Part shown: positions 46,142-54,776 of the stretch, piece after piece
Numbering within the stretch: position 1 is the first letter of the stretch
Layout of the letters: each line of letters starts with the position of its first letter
DNA from: UBA721 sp002705165
GTDB taxonomy: Bacteria > Planctomycetota > Planctomycetia > Pirellulales > Pirellulaceae
NCBI GenBank assembly: GCA_045565995.1
Contig: JBJLEF010000004.1
Location: 496,001-560,000, forward strand
Length of the DNA stretch: 64,000 bases
Direction of reading: 5' to 3'
The notes under the pieces: model-generated
Told to the model about the DNA's origin: nothing
What the model saw: the letters and a program-made list of their open reading frames with translations, nothing else
Database searches by the model: none
Made by a program: the position numbers and the translations under genes

Positions 46142-46352
46142 AAGAGGGATCGGAAAGCCAACAACCCCAGCGACTTTCCTCTTCTATTATTCCCGGCGAA
46201 TTCCAATTGGTTAGTTTTTATCCAGTCAATTTATCTGCGTTTTGAGCGCTTTCTCGAGTTAAGGGTCGTGGAAGCCAGCGACTTTGTCGACTCACCTTTT
46301 CAAATACGTCCTAAAACTAAACGCACGCTCAGGTCCCATTTTTACAAACCGC

Positions 46353-46387
46353 AAAAAAGAACCGGGGGCGCCACTTGGCGTCCCCGG
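46353..46387. terminator. GC-rich terminator-like hairpin
   Basis: CCGGGGGCGCCA (46362-46373) and TGGCGTCCCCGG (46376-46387) form a 12-bp stem with one weak position and a 2-base loop. On the minus strand TTCTTTTTT follows directly; on the plus strand TTTTT occurs 8 bases later. Likely bidirectional or minus-strand. Confidence 0.55.
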
Positions 46388-46723
46388 ATGCCCCGTTTTT
46401 CCGCGCCGGCCTTTCGGCTTCAGCAACACCTTCCACGGAGGTTCGAAAGGGGAGTAGATGCTACCTACACGGAAACCCTAGAGTTAATCAGATTGAATTT
46501 TTCAACTTATTTACTAACCGTCGCCAGGTCTAATTCACAACCAGTTTTTTCGACTTTTTTGGTATTAAACAATAGGCACCGAGAACCTCGATCGCAATCA
46601 TCTTCTGTCGAACAATTATAAATAGATTGATATCCATATCTTGAGCAAGTCCCACTGATTGACGAGGGGTTACAAAACTGCTGTAATCGCGGACGAACGG
46701 TACCTTGAGATTGAAAAAGAGTA

Positions 46724-47743
46724 ATGCGAAACAAAAGTGAGGAAAAAACGGTTGCGATTATCGGCGCTGGGATCTCCGGGCTAACAGCAGCTCGTATGTT
46801 AACTGACGCCGGCATTAAAGTTACCGTTTTTGAGAAGAGCAGGGGAGTCGGAGGCAGGACGGCTAATCGCAGATCGGAACACGGATCTTTTGATCACGGG
46901 GCCCAATACTTCACTGTCAAGGACCGTGAATTCCGCAGTTTAATAGACAGGTTAATATCGAAGGGTGCGGTAGCATCCTGGACCAACCCGGCCGACCCGT
47001 CTAGTCCTGACATTGTCCATCTCAACAACGGCGTGATTTCCCAACGCTCGTTGAGTAATGAGAAATATGTTGGTACCCCGGCGATGAACAGCATTTGCAA
47101 ACATTTGTCTCAGGAAATTGAAGTCGTATTTAACTCTAGAGTCGTCGAGGTTCTCGAGTGTCCCGGAAAAGTTGAACTTCGGTTGCAGGGTGAGGAGAAA
47201 GCCACTGGCTATGACGGTGTCATCATCAGCACTCCGAGTTTTCAAGCCTCCGAACTAACAAAAGAGTGGCCAAAGCTAAGTGCAGCACTAGAGGCCATTG
47301 AGATGCGGCCGTGCTGGGCATGCCTCGCCACTTTCGAACACCCGGTGACCTCCGATTGGGTCGGTGCCTTCCTTAAGGACAGCCATATCGCGTGGATAGC
47401 TCGTAACAATACGAAACCTGGTCGCAATTCGAAGACCGAAAATATAGTCATTCATGCCACGGCGGAATGGAGCCAAGCTCATCTGAAAACCTCCCAACAT
47501 GCTGTAGCGGAGATGTTACTCGAAGAATTTTGGTTAAAGACGGGACTTAGCCGACAACCGGCGGGCTATCTCAATGCCCATTTATGGAGGTATGCAGTCG
47601 CAGCGGAGGAACTTCATCTGGAGTGCTTAAGCTCCTCAAGTTCTAACTTAGTTATTTGTGGCGATTGGGCTCACGGCTCAAGGGTGGAAGGTGCATTCCT
47701 AAGCGGGCGTTCTGCCTCAACAAAAATGCTGGCAAAGTTGTAA
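46724..47743 (+). CDS. Renalase-like FAD-dependent amine oxidase family protein
   Basis: An N-terminal dinucleotide-binding fold (VAIIGAGISGLTAARML, then VFEKSRGVGGRTANRR) is followed by FDHGAQYFTVKD, a signature of renalase-like flavoproteins, and a C-terminal FAD site (VICGDWAHGSRVEGAFLSG). Length 339 is typical. Members oxidise reduced nicotinamide isomers or amines; the substrate here is unknown. Cytoplasmic. The next gene starts 4 bases after its stop, so they probably share a transcript. Confidence 0.87.
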   Translation: MRNKSEEKTVAIIGAGISGLTAARMLTDAGIKVTVFEKSRGVGGRTANRRSEHGSFDHGAQYFTVKDREFRSLIDRLISKGAVASWTNPADPSSPDIVHLNNGVISQRSLSNEKYVGTPAMNSICKHLSQEIEVVFNSRVVEVLECPGKVELRLQGEEKATGYDGVIISTPSFQASELTKEWPKLSAALEAIEMRPCWACLATFEHPVTSDWVGAFLKDSHIAWIARNNTKPGRNSKTENIVIHATAEWSQAHLKTSQHAVAEMLLEEFWLKTGLSRQPAGYLNAHLWRYAVAAEELHLECLSSSSSNLVICGDWAHGSRVEGAFLSGRSASTKMLAKL

Positions 47744-47747
47744 CTCC

Positions 47748-48452
47748 GTGCAAAGAATACCGGCTACCATGTGGCGAACTTCACTTTACACCCTATTAGC
47801 TGTACTAATCGGATGTAACAACAACGCGCCCTCAAGTCAAACGGCCCCCAGGCAACGGCTAGAGACTGCTGTGCAAACACTTATCAACTCATTACCGAAA
47901 GCGGTCGGTTGCCTAGACCAATTGCCGGGTGGCAAGAATGGTCCTGTTCTGTTTCGTCGGTGGGAACTACATATCGAAAATCTATCTCATCAGATCCAGG
48001 TTGAACGCGAGGGCGAGTTAGAACCTCGACTCAAGCTTATCGCCAAAGGTTTCTGCAGGCATTTCGCCGCTCCACCGGAAAGTCGCCCCGACTTATTTTT
48101 CTTAGATCGGGATTCTGCTCTCCATTCAGAGCTAGTGATAGATTTCGATTGGATTTGGGGAGATAAGATCGACTGGGGCCCCGAAAGTTTACGTGATCTG
48201 AGCCCTCTCGATTACAATGTCGATCTCTTGGATGACCAGATAATCGCTATCGCCGAGTATCGGTGGGATCCGTTGATGGACAATTGGGTTCCGATCTCGG
48301 GGCAGGGGGAACTGCTGTGGCCATTTGCTGCCCTTAAACTCTCGCCTGAAGTAGAAGAGTTGTACGCTCCGATACCCAGCAAGCAACAATCATGGCGTAA
48401 TGAATGGCAACAATGGTTTGGCCGCAAGAAACCAGACCTATCATCGAACTAA
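47748..48452 (+). CDS. Hypothetical lipoprotein
   Basis: A type II signal peptide ending AVLIGC is seen from either start: GTG 47748 (used, 4 bases after the upstream stop) or ATG 47769. The mature 211-215 residue body is soluble and rich in Trp and acidic residues, with a FDWIWGDKIDWG segment near residue 140 and AEYRWDPLMDNWV near 190. I do not recognise a family. Likely co-transcribed with the renalase-like gene. Confidence 0.6.
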   Translation: MQRIPATMWRTSLYTLLAVLIGCNNNAPSSQTAPRQRLETAVQTLINSLPKAVGCLDQLPGGKNGPVLFRRWELHIENLSHQIQVEREGELEPRLKLIAKGFCRHFAAPPESRPDLFFLDRDSALHSELVIDFDWIWGDKIDWGPESLRDLSPLDYNVDLLDDQIIAIAEYRWDPLMDNWVPISGQGELLWPFAALKLSPEVEELYAPIPSKQQSWRNEWQQWFGRKKPDLSSN

Positions 48453-49038
48453 GCCTTTATTAATCAACATCCATTCGATTACGTAGCGAGCCCACGCAAT
48501 CATACTGGGGCGATGTACGAGCCCTACCTTATGCTTCAGTTGCGGGGCTCGAAAAAAACGGTGCCTAAGGCCCTCGGCACGTGGCACGGAGAAGGTGCCG
48601 AGGGCCCGCTCATGGCATCTAGGAGCAAAGCGGAAGAAAAGCTCCTGTAATTATTTATGCCCTAACGTCTTAAACGCCTACCTCTATCACATCAAACTTC
48701 AAGCAGTTTACCGCCAAGATTCTAAAGGCTAGTTCGTTTGATCATCCAAGGACCAACTATATTCTCCGGAGGCTTGTTCACGATTGCTCTAATTAAAATT
48801 CATTATTCAGCTCGGCTGTAAGGTTCCTATCGAAGAGGCCTTCTCAGGGACAGTCAGAGCGAGTTAAACCTTAGTAAAGCCCCTTATTTGCGCCGACCAC
48901 TGTGAGACCTTTAACAATTCCACATTTAACGCGAGAGAGAATTCTTTTTTTCCTTATTTCATAGACTGTTCGATCACATGAATACGACTTAAATGGTCGT
49001 AGTAACGTAACCCCCTCTTCCGGAATGACTAGAGCGTG
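48453..49038. other. Intergenic region with stable hairpins, possible ncRNA
   Basis: No gene is seen, but a perfect 12-bp hairpin (48569-48606) and a 6-bp hairpin (AGGAGC 48621-48626 with GCTCCT 48641-48646) are followed by a plus-strand terminator at 49039-49081. Either a long 3' untranslated region of the lipoprotein gene or a structured non-coding RNA. Confidence 0.4.
48569..48606. other. Perfect 12-bp hairpin
   Basis: GGCCCTCGGCAC (48569-48580) and GTGCCGAGGGCC (48595-48606) are exact inverted repeats around a 14-base loop. The plus strand lacks a T tract after it. On the minus strand a competing GTGCC/GGCAC pairing is followed by seven T residues, so the element could terminate leftward transcription or switch between two folds. 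Confidence 0.5.
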
Positions 49039-49081
49039 CCCCCGGCAAATAGATGAGCCTATTTACCGGGGGTTTGGTTTT
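49039..49081 (+). terminator. Intrinsic terminator, plus strand
   Basis: CCCCCGGCAAATAG (49039-49052) pairs with CTATTTACCGGGGG (49059-49072), 13 of 14 positions, with a 6-base loop. The tail TTTGGTTTT follows. It lies just before the zinc-ribbon gene and shows that the ATG at 49053, inside the hairpin, is not a start codon. Confidence 0.8.
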
Positions 49082-49094
49082 CAAATACAGAGTT

Positions 49095-49394
49095 ATGATG
49101 CGACATATTGAATTCCTCTGTCCCGAATGCGGCACCCTGATTACGATCCGCAGTATCGATTTGGAAGCTAGCTTATGTTGTTTAAGTTGCAATCTGATTT
49201 TCAATCTTAAAGACCATCTGGACAGTGAATCTCGCAGCTTGTTAAGGCGAATGTCCGCTGAGGATTACCTGACACTTGGAAACGGGCTTTATGAGATTGA
49301 AGGCGCTAAATTAATGGCATCAACAGAAACTCCACCGCAGTTCGATGATCAGATGCTTCCCCGCGCCCCGGGTGAGAATACTCAAGAGAATTAG
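49095..49394 (+). CDS. Small zinc-ribbon protein
   Basis: 99 residues with an N-terminal four-cysteine ribbon, CPEC near 9 and CLSC near 29, then a helical tail with no known domain. I use the ATG at 49095 (49098 is equally possible) because the longer frame from 49053 begins inside a terminator. It ends 4 bases before the cytochrome gene start, suggesting one operon and perhaps an assembly or regulatory role for it. Confidence 0.6.
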   Translation: MMRHIEFLCPECGTLITIRSIDLEASLCCLSCNLIFNLKDHLDSESRSLLRRMSAEDYLTLGNGLYEIEGAKLMASTETPPQFDDQMLPRAPGENTQEN

Positions 49395-49398
49395 AGCA

Positions 49399-50805
49399 AT
49401 GGCTAGAAACTCCTTTTCCCTACGCATTGTACCTCTCGCGATTGCTCTGCTGCCATGTTGTTTTGGGTCTGCTGAGTGCTTAGAAGAGATTGCGGGACAA
49501 AAGCCGGCGACCGCTGAGGCGGAGCGTGCATCGCGTGGCTACAGCTTGCTGGTAGATACACCTTTGCTGAAGAGCGACTTCACGCAGGAAGTATTCGACA
49601 ATTTATGGCAAGTTTGGCCAAAGGCTCTAAGCGAACACGCCCGCTCAGCCTCGCCAGATGTTCGTCGGAAGATGGCCTTCTCAAGATACGGACTTACCGC
49701 GCGAGCCGACAATCCAGAAAAGCCCCTTCAATACGTGGTAGATGCGTCAGGGAACTGGACTATGAATTGTTTTGCCTGTCATGGAGGCACCGTTTATGGA
49801 AAACCAGTAGCAGGAGCACCAAACAATCGTTTGGCTCTACAAACTCTGACCGAAGAAGTCCGACAAACCAAACTCCAACTCGGTAAGCCTCTGTCACGAA
49901 TGGACCTTGGCTCACTCGTCATCCCCCTAGGGACGACGAACGGCACTACGAACGCAGTCGTCTTTGGGATGGGCCTGATGAGCCAGAGAGATGAAAATCT
50001 AAACGTCGTGTTTTCTCCACCAAAGCGTTTCATCCACCACGATATGGATGCACCTGCCTGGTGGACCTTTCACAAGCGTCCTAATCTGTACATTGATGGA
50101 TTTGCCCAAAAAGGCCATCGAGGATTGATGCAGTTCCTAATGATTCCAGAGAATGATCGAAATTTTTTCATCGAACACGAGGAAGATTTCCGAGACGTCT
50201 CAGCTTATATTTCGTCTTTGCGGGCTCCGGAGTATCGAGGAGCTATTAATGACTCGCTTGCCTCGAGTGGCCAGGTCGTCTTTGAAACTAATTGCTCCAA
50301 GTGCCATGGAACTTATGGCGAGACCCCCGTCTACCCTAATGTTCGTGTTGACTTAAGCGATATCGGGACTGATCCTGTGCGTCTCCATGCTCTGGAAATC
50401 GAAGGGCGAAGGAAATATTCTCGCAGTTGGTTTGCACACGCTAATGAGGAAGGCGAGCAAGAGACTGTCGTGGATCCGAAAGGTTACGTTGCCCCTCCGC
50501 TGGATGGTATTTGGGCTTCAGCGCCTTACTTGCATAACGGCAGTATTCCCACGCTATGGCACCTTCTCAACCCTGACAAACGACCAGCTATTTGGAAACC
50601 AGTGAGCGAGGACTTTGATGAGCAATTAGTCGGGCTCAGCGTCAAGGAAATCAGAGAGATCCCCTTTTCTGAACCTGATGCGGCTATTCGTCGAAGTTAC
50701 TTCGACACCAGGAAGTTAGGAAAAAGCAATACAGGCCATGATTACCCTGCTGTCCTGACAGATACCCAACGTAAAGCGTTGTTAGAATATCTAAAAACGC
50801 TTTAA
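49399..50805 (+). CDS. Secreted di-haem c-type cytochrome
   Basis: Start moved to the ATG at 49399, which gives a good signal peptide (ARNSFSLRIVPLAIALLPCC). Two haem sites are present: MNCFACHGG near residue 120 and NCSKCHG near 306. The late motif YVAPPLDGIWASAPYLHNGS is typical of cytochrome c peroxidase-like and related di-haem proteins, where the Tyr and His line the haem region. Total 468 residues. Probably a periplasmic redox enzyme; substrate unknown. Follows the small zinc-ribbon gene. Confidence 0.85.
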   Translation: MARNSFSLRIVPLAIALLPCCFGSAECLEEIAGQKPATAEAERASRGYSLLVDTPLLKSDFTQEVFDNLWQVWPKALSEHARSASPDVRRKMAFSRYGLTARADNPEKPLQYVVDASGNWTMNCFACHGGTVYGKPVAGAPNNRLALQTLTEEVRQTKLQLGKPLSRMDLGSLVIPLGTTNGTTNAVVFGMGLMSQRDENLNVVFSPPKRFIHHDMDAPAWWTFHKRPNLYIDGFAQKGHRGLMQFLMIPENDRNFFIEHEEDFRDVSAYISSLRAPEYRGAINDSLASSGQVVFETNCSKCHGTYGETPVYPNVRVDLSDIGTDPVRLHALEIEGRRKYSRSWFAHANEEGEQETVVDPKGYVAPPLDGIWASAPYLHNGSIPTLWHLLNPDKRPAIWKPVSEDFDEQLVGLSVKEIREIPFSEPDAAIRRSYFDTRKLGKSNTGHDYPAVLTDTQRKALLEYLKTL

Positions 50806-50867
50806 TTCGTATTCCTTACGACACAAATAGACATTTTCATCCTCCACCGCATAGAGAGGGTAATCTA

Positions 50868-52088
50868 TTAGGGATTCGCAGCAAGAGCCTCTTCCACGGT
50901 CAAACTCCATATCGGAAATGGATCCTCAAGCCCCTTCCAGGCTTCAATACCTTCCGCAACTTCTTCCTCCGTTAACAAGCATTTTTCCAGTGACTCACAG
51001 AGTACCGTCTCGTCCATACCAATGCCAATGAACACTAGTTCCTGACGGCAATCGCCTACTTCGGGATTCCATTTCTTCTCCAACTCAGCTTCGATTACCG
51101 GGGAGTCCGGCCAGTGTTCACGGGGAACCGCTGCCCACCAGAAGCCGCCGAAATCCAGTCGCGCGACACGTCCGGCCTGAGACCAAACGCCAATTTTATC
51201 GAGACGAGAGGCAAGCCAAAAGAACCCTTTACTTCGCAGCACACCCTGCCAGTCTTGATTAAGAAGATCGTGGAACCGTTGGGGATGAAAAGGGCGACGA
51301 GAACGATAAACAAAACTAGCGACGCCATACTCTTCCACCTCACTTGCTCCATCGTCTCGCAGTGTAAGTTGCCAGCCTTTACTCTGCTTCGCGACCTCAA
51401 AATCAAAGCGACCGGTCCCCATGATTCGTGATGGTTCCACACGGCCAAACGATGATCGCAGTTTAAGTGCGTGCGGATTCAGATGCTCAATGAAGCCATC
51501 TAAAGTTGCCAATGTCTCCTCGTCAATGAGATCCGTTTTGTTCAGTACAATGACGTTGGCAAATTCGGCTTGCTCAGTTAAAAGATCTGCCACGGTTCGG
51601 GGGTCGTCCTCCGTGGCCGCCTGATCCATACTTTGCAAATCCCTACCTATTTTCAGATCTTCCAAAAAGTTGGCGGCATCCACGACCGTAACCATCGTAT
51701 CCAACTCGGCAATTTCTGAGAGCGGCGTACCATCACCGATTGCGAACGTAAACGTATCCGCGACAGGCGCGGGTTCGGAAATACCTGTCGACTCTATTAA
51801 CAGATAATCGAATCGTCCTTCGGCCGCCAAGTCTGCAACTTCGGCGAGCAGATCTTCACGCAGCGTGCAGCAGATACAGCCATTGGTCATCTCGACAAGC
51901 TTCTCTTCTGTTCGACTTAACGCTGCCTCACCACCCACGATCAGCTGCGCATCGATATTCACCTCACTCATGTCATTGACGATGACGGCAACACGCAAAC
52001 CTTCGCGATTTGCCAAAACATGATTAAGAAGCGTGGTCTTTCCAGCGCCCAAGAATCCGGAGAGTACCGTGACAGGTAGTTTCTTCAT
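50868..52088 (-). CDS. COG0523 GTPase / zinc metallochaperone (second copy)
   Basis: The N-terminal G domain has Walker A GFLGAGKTTLLNH, the metal motif GCICCTLRED (CxCC), ESTGISEPAPV and the base-recognition NKTD. The C-terminal CobW_C domain ends in a helical cap. COG0523 proteins insert or deliver zinc or other metals and are commonly repressed by Zur. 406 residues. This is the last gene of the operon; its ATG overlaps the upstream stop (TAATG), so it is translationally coupled. It is a clear paralogue of the operon's first gene. Confidence 0.92.
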   Translation of the reverse strand: MKKLPVTVLSGFLGAGKTTLLNHVLANREGLRVAVIVNDMSEVNIDAQLIVGGEAALSRTEEKLVEMTNGCICCTLREDLLAEVADLAAEGRFDYLLIESTGISEPAPVADTFTFAIGDGTPLSEIAELDTMVTVVDAANFLEDLKIGRDLQSMDQAATEDDPRTVADLLTEQAEFANVIVLNKTDLIDEETLATLDGFIEHLNPHALKLRSSFGRVEPSRIMGTGRFDFEVAKQSKGWQLTLRDDGASEVEEYGVASFVYRSRRPFHPQRFHDLLNQDWQGVLRSKGFFWLASRLDKIGVWSQAGRVARLDFGGFWWAAVPREHWPDSPVIEAELEKKWNPEVGDCRQELVFIGIGMDETVLCESLEKCLLTEEEVAEGIEAWKGLEDPFPIWSLTVEEALAANP

Positions 52089-52744
52089 TAATTCCCCTTA
52101 GGTATTGTGTAGAGTTTGAACAAACTATTTAATGGCTTGCTCCTGCCGTTCCAGGCCTGACTACTAAGAAATTGCCATGCTGCCGACATCTTGTCTGCTC
52201 TCACGAAAGGACGAAGCCATGTTTCTACGGTTGCATCACGATAGCTTCGGCCACCGGCTTCTTGCACCCAAGCTTCATAGTCGCCGATCCAGCACAACAA
52301 ACTGGACCAGAGCTCACGAGCACGCTGCCATTGTGGCCTCCCTTTTGGTCTCGTAAATGCCGGTAGTTCTTCGGGCCAATGAATTCCTTCAGCCAGTGAT
52401 TCAATCGGAGCCCATCCCGGACGGAAGTCGAAACGGTTCACATAAAGACCTCCAAGATTTCGTCGTCCGAAAAACATCCCAAATCCCCACAAGGATACAT
52501 GTAACTCGTCCCGATCCAATCGGTAACAAGTTGACTGTGGATCGATCGCACAGTCACGATGACGCTCAAAACCATACGCCATCAACAGATTACCTTCGGG
52601 GCGTTCCACATCTCTCCCCCAACACCAGAGTTGCTGCTCCATTAACCGCCCTCCGAATCGCAAAACCTGTTGGGGCATACACCACCCCTGTCCAGCGCGG
52701 GTCGATTTACGGCTAGGACCATTTTCCCTGGCAGAGTTAATCAC
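52088..52744 (-). CDS. Unknown family, WCWGRD paralogue B
   Basis: Shares ordered motifs with the gene just upstream: LWCWGRD, RPEGNLL, GFER, CYRL, WGFGMFFGRRNLGG and RFDFRP, then a helical C-terminal third with WIGDYEAWV. The longest frame begins at 52903 inside the neighbour; GTG 52744, one base after the neighbour's stop, gives a product of matching length (218 residues) and is used. No signal peptide or membrane helix. I know of no name for this family. It is translationally coupled to the following COG0523 gene. Confidence 0.65.
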   Translation of the reverse strand: MINSARENGPSRKSTRAGQGWCMPQQVLRFGGRLMEQQLWCWGRDVERPEGNLLMAYGFERHRDCAIDPQSTCYRLDRDELHVSLWGFGMFFGRRNLGGLYVNRFDFRPGWAPIESLAEGIHWPEELPAFTRPKGRPQWQRARELWSSLLCWIGDYEAWVQEAGGRSYRDATVETWLRPFVRADKMSAAWQFLSSQAWNGRSKPLNSLFKLYTIPKGN

Positions 52745-52745
52745 G

Positions 52746-53372
52746 TTACTGGCCCCTGTCCGTGTCACCGTCCGGGAGAACGGATCGAAAATCCGCAGCC
52801 ATTGCAATACCAAGCGAACGCCACTCCCGAGGCATATCCTCCGCCAAGATAATCGGTCGCTCACCATTGTCCCACTGAACCAATGTTGACCGGCGATATT
52901 CAACCCCTAAATTCTCTGCAATATTGACTTCATAACTTCTTATCCAATCAATCAGATCTAACGTCAGTGCAGCGCAACTTGCTCGTTGCCGTTGCGTAGG
53001 TGGATTCATGTCTGGCAGATCGGCATACAACCAGGGCTGAGCGTCCAATCTTGCGACCTTCGTATACTGCGGACGAAATTCATAACGAGGCAGAAAAACA
53101 CCACCCAGTCGACGGTCCCCGTAAAAAACACCAAAGCCACGGAGCACGACAACCCTATCACCGGGCAATTTCAGTGAATAAACACTGGAACATTCATCAT
53201 GACCTTCGGGCGGTTCAATTCGGAGGAAACCGATCTCTTGTAAGAAGTTCCCCTCGGGCCGAAGAATATCTCGTCCCCAGCACCAGATCTCCTGGCTCAA
53301 TAGAAGAATCGCGCGATCAATGAGGTCACGGTCCGAAATCAGCAAATGGTTTCCTAGAAGTCGCGCGAGCAT
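52746..53372 (-). CDS. Unknown family, WCWGRD paralogue A
   Basis: 208 residues, soluble. Motifs in order: WCWGRD (30-35), RPEGNFL, GFLR, SSVYSL, LRGFGVFYGDRRLGG, PRYEFRP, then a helical segment with DWIRSYEVNIAE that matches DYEAWV in paralogue B. The ATG lies 1 base after the small membrane-protein stop. Conserved Cys, Trp, Arg and Glu residues could make a metal or substrate site, but this is inference. Its place between COG0523 GTPases suggests a role in zinc limitation. Confidence 0.7.
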   Translation of the reverse strand: MLARLLGNHLLISDRDLIDRAILLLSQEIWCWGRDILRPEGNFLQEIGFLRIEPPEGHDECSSVYSLKLPGDRVVVLRGFGVFYGDRRLGGVFLPRYEFRPQYTKVARLDAQPWLYADLPDMNPPTQRQRASCAALTLDLIDWIRSYEVNIAENLGVEYRRSTLVQWDNGERPIILAEDMPREWRSLGIAMAADFRSVLPDGDTDRGQ

Positions 53373-53373
53373 T

Positions 53374-53652
53374 TTAATGATTCTTAGGCGTCAAGGCAGA
53401 TGCAATATTTGCCAGCAGCCAAGAAGAAGCAGCACACAACTGCAACCAATCACCACTGGAACTGATCCCGTAAGCCAGCACACTGCCTATCCAGCAAAGG
53501 CTCGCCAGTGTTTGTCCTAGCCACTCAAAACAAAGCATCTTTTCGAGCGATTTATTTGGCATATCACACGGTGCGTGCTTCACTGTTTCCGCACCAGACG
53601 TTGGCTTATGGGCAGCTGCAACGGGTTCCCGCTCATCAGCCACATTCAACAT
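53374..53652 (-). CDS. Small two-helix membrane protein
   Basis: 92 residues from the ATG at 53652, which has GGAG 8 bases upstream inside the end of the FAD gene (GTG 53661 is the longer option). A polar N-terminal half with CDMPNK is followed by two membrane helices (about 45-62 and 67-85), with Cys residues in CFEWLGQ and LCWIG. I do not recognise a family. Fully embedded in the COG0523 operon, so perhaps a membrane partner for zinc handling. Confidence 0.6.
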   Translation of the reverse strand: MLNVADEREPVAAAHKPTSGAETVKHAPCDMPNKSLEKMLCFEWLGQTLASLCWIGSVLAYGISSSGDWLQLCAASSWLLANIASALTPKNH

Positions 53653-54776
53653 GTCGCACACTCCTCACCACAGCAGGAGAGATCATCCAAATACATCCCC
53701 CAAATTCGATATTTCTCTAATTCCTCCGCCGGCATTCCCAGCGAGGTGGCTATCGCTTTGGCAACGACGGCAAAACGTTGACGAAACTTATAGATAAAAC
53801 AAAAAACCTGATTATCGTGACGAACCGTTGGCCCGCAGAGAAACATACCGGGGACGATGGTCGATTCATCGTCCTCGCTTAACAGAGGGAAGCCATCATC
53901 ACGTTTTGCAAATAAATCCGCGACCAACTGGTGACTTCCAGCAAACCCGCCAGCCATCAACGGCGGTACAGGAGATTGAAATTTCTGTCCGTCATGGGTC
54001 GTAACTTCATACAGTTCGTCCAATTGCGTTACGGATTGAATCGAAGTCTCCGGGTATAACTCCACATTCTCCTTAAACCACTGTTTCCGCATTCTTTCCG
54101 CCGAATAGGTAGACAACGCAATACTCGGATCGGAACTCTCTTCCTTCCAAGGACATCCCTTGTCAAATAACCGTACCTGTTTGCCGCGTTCCGCCAGATG
54201 GTATGCTGCGTCGACGCCACTTTCATAGCCACCGACAATAAGGAAATCGTCGCCGTCAAGCTTTTTATAACTGGGAATGGTTGCCGTATGGCGACAGAGT
54301 TCTATCCCATCAAATCCTTTCAAACGCGGATACTGAAACTCACCAGCGGCCCAAATGACGTGTTTGGCTCGTAGTGTATTCTCCGCAGTATCTACAACAA
54401 ATTCGTCGCCAATTTTCGAGACTCTCTTGACGTCCGTATTCTCTTGCAGGGGCAACTCGAAATAACTAGCAACACCCTGCAGGTGTAATGCAAATTCCGG
54501 ACCCGTGGGATGTTCAACCTCTAAACTATAGGCCGGCGAAACCCCTATGGCAATTGAGTTCAAATCCAGCATACCAACAGAATTAGTTGGAAAAGATGGG
54601 GTTATAAATCTTGTTTCCGCGGGCCAAAGTGCAAAGGATGATCCCACCACGTGTCGTTCTAACACAACGAAATTTTCGATACCGGCATGTCTGAGAGCAA
54701 TCGCGACCCCCAAGCCAGCAGCACCACCACCCACAACGATAACGTCATAATCTGGAGTATTTGATGATGTATTCAT
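53646..54776 (-). CDS. FAD/NAD(P)-dependent oxidoreductase with Cys-rich tail
   Basis: Two dinucleotide-binding folds: FAD at the N-terminus (VIVVGGGAAGLGVAIAL) and NAD(P) in the middle (DDFLIVGGYESGVDAAYHL), with a late ATG-like loop FLCGPTVRHD. The arrangement resembles thioredoxin-reductase/flavin-monooxygenase-type enzymes. The C-terminal CCGEECATC has four cysteines in nine residues, suiting a metal or disulfide relay. It starts with an ATGA overlap on the first COG0523 gene. Its presence in a probable zinc operon suggests metal release, sulfur redox chemistry or metallophore processing. Confidence 0.82.
   Translation of the reverse strand: MNTSSNTPDYDVIVVGGGAAGLGVAIALRHAGIENFVVLERHVVGSSFALWPAETRFITPSFPTNSVGMLDLNSIAIGVSPAYSLEVEHPTGPEFALHLQGVASYFELPLQENTDVKRVSKIGDEFVVDTAENTLRAKHVIWAAGEFQYPRLKGFDGIELCRHTATIPSYKKLDGDDFLIVGGYESGVDAAYHLAERGKQVRLFDKGCPWKEESSDPSIALSTYSAERMRKQWFKENVELYPETSIQSVTQLDELYEVTTHDGQKFQSPVPPLMAGGFAGSHQLVADLFAKRDDGFPLLSEDDESTIVPGMFLCGPTVRHDNQVFCFIYKFRQRFAVVAKAIATSLGMPAEELEKYRIWGMYLDDLSCCGEECATC

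Larger units (their letters stand above)
45536..46723. other. 1.2 kb intergenic region with three terminator-like hairpins
   Basis: Between the divergent ankyrin and renalase-like genes. Two long open frames (45585-46022 minus and 46052-46621 plus) cross these hairpins and have no recognisable content, so I do not call them genes. The three hairpins at 45966, 46095 and 46353 all have T tracts on the minus strand and are listed separately. Short non-coding transcripts are a possible explanation. Confidence 0.5.

Noticed and set aside
46052..46621. 189-codon plus-strand open frame
   Set aside because: It runs through two terminator-like hairpins and has a low-complexity, basic composition without a known domain.
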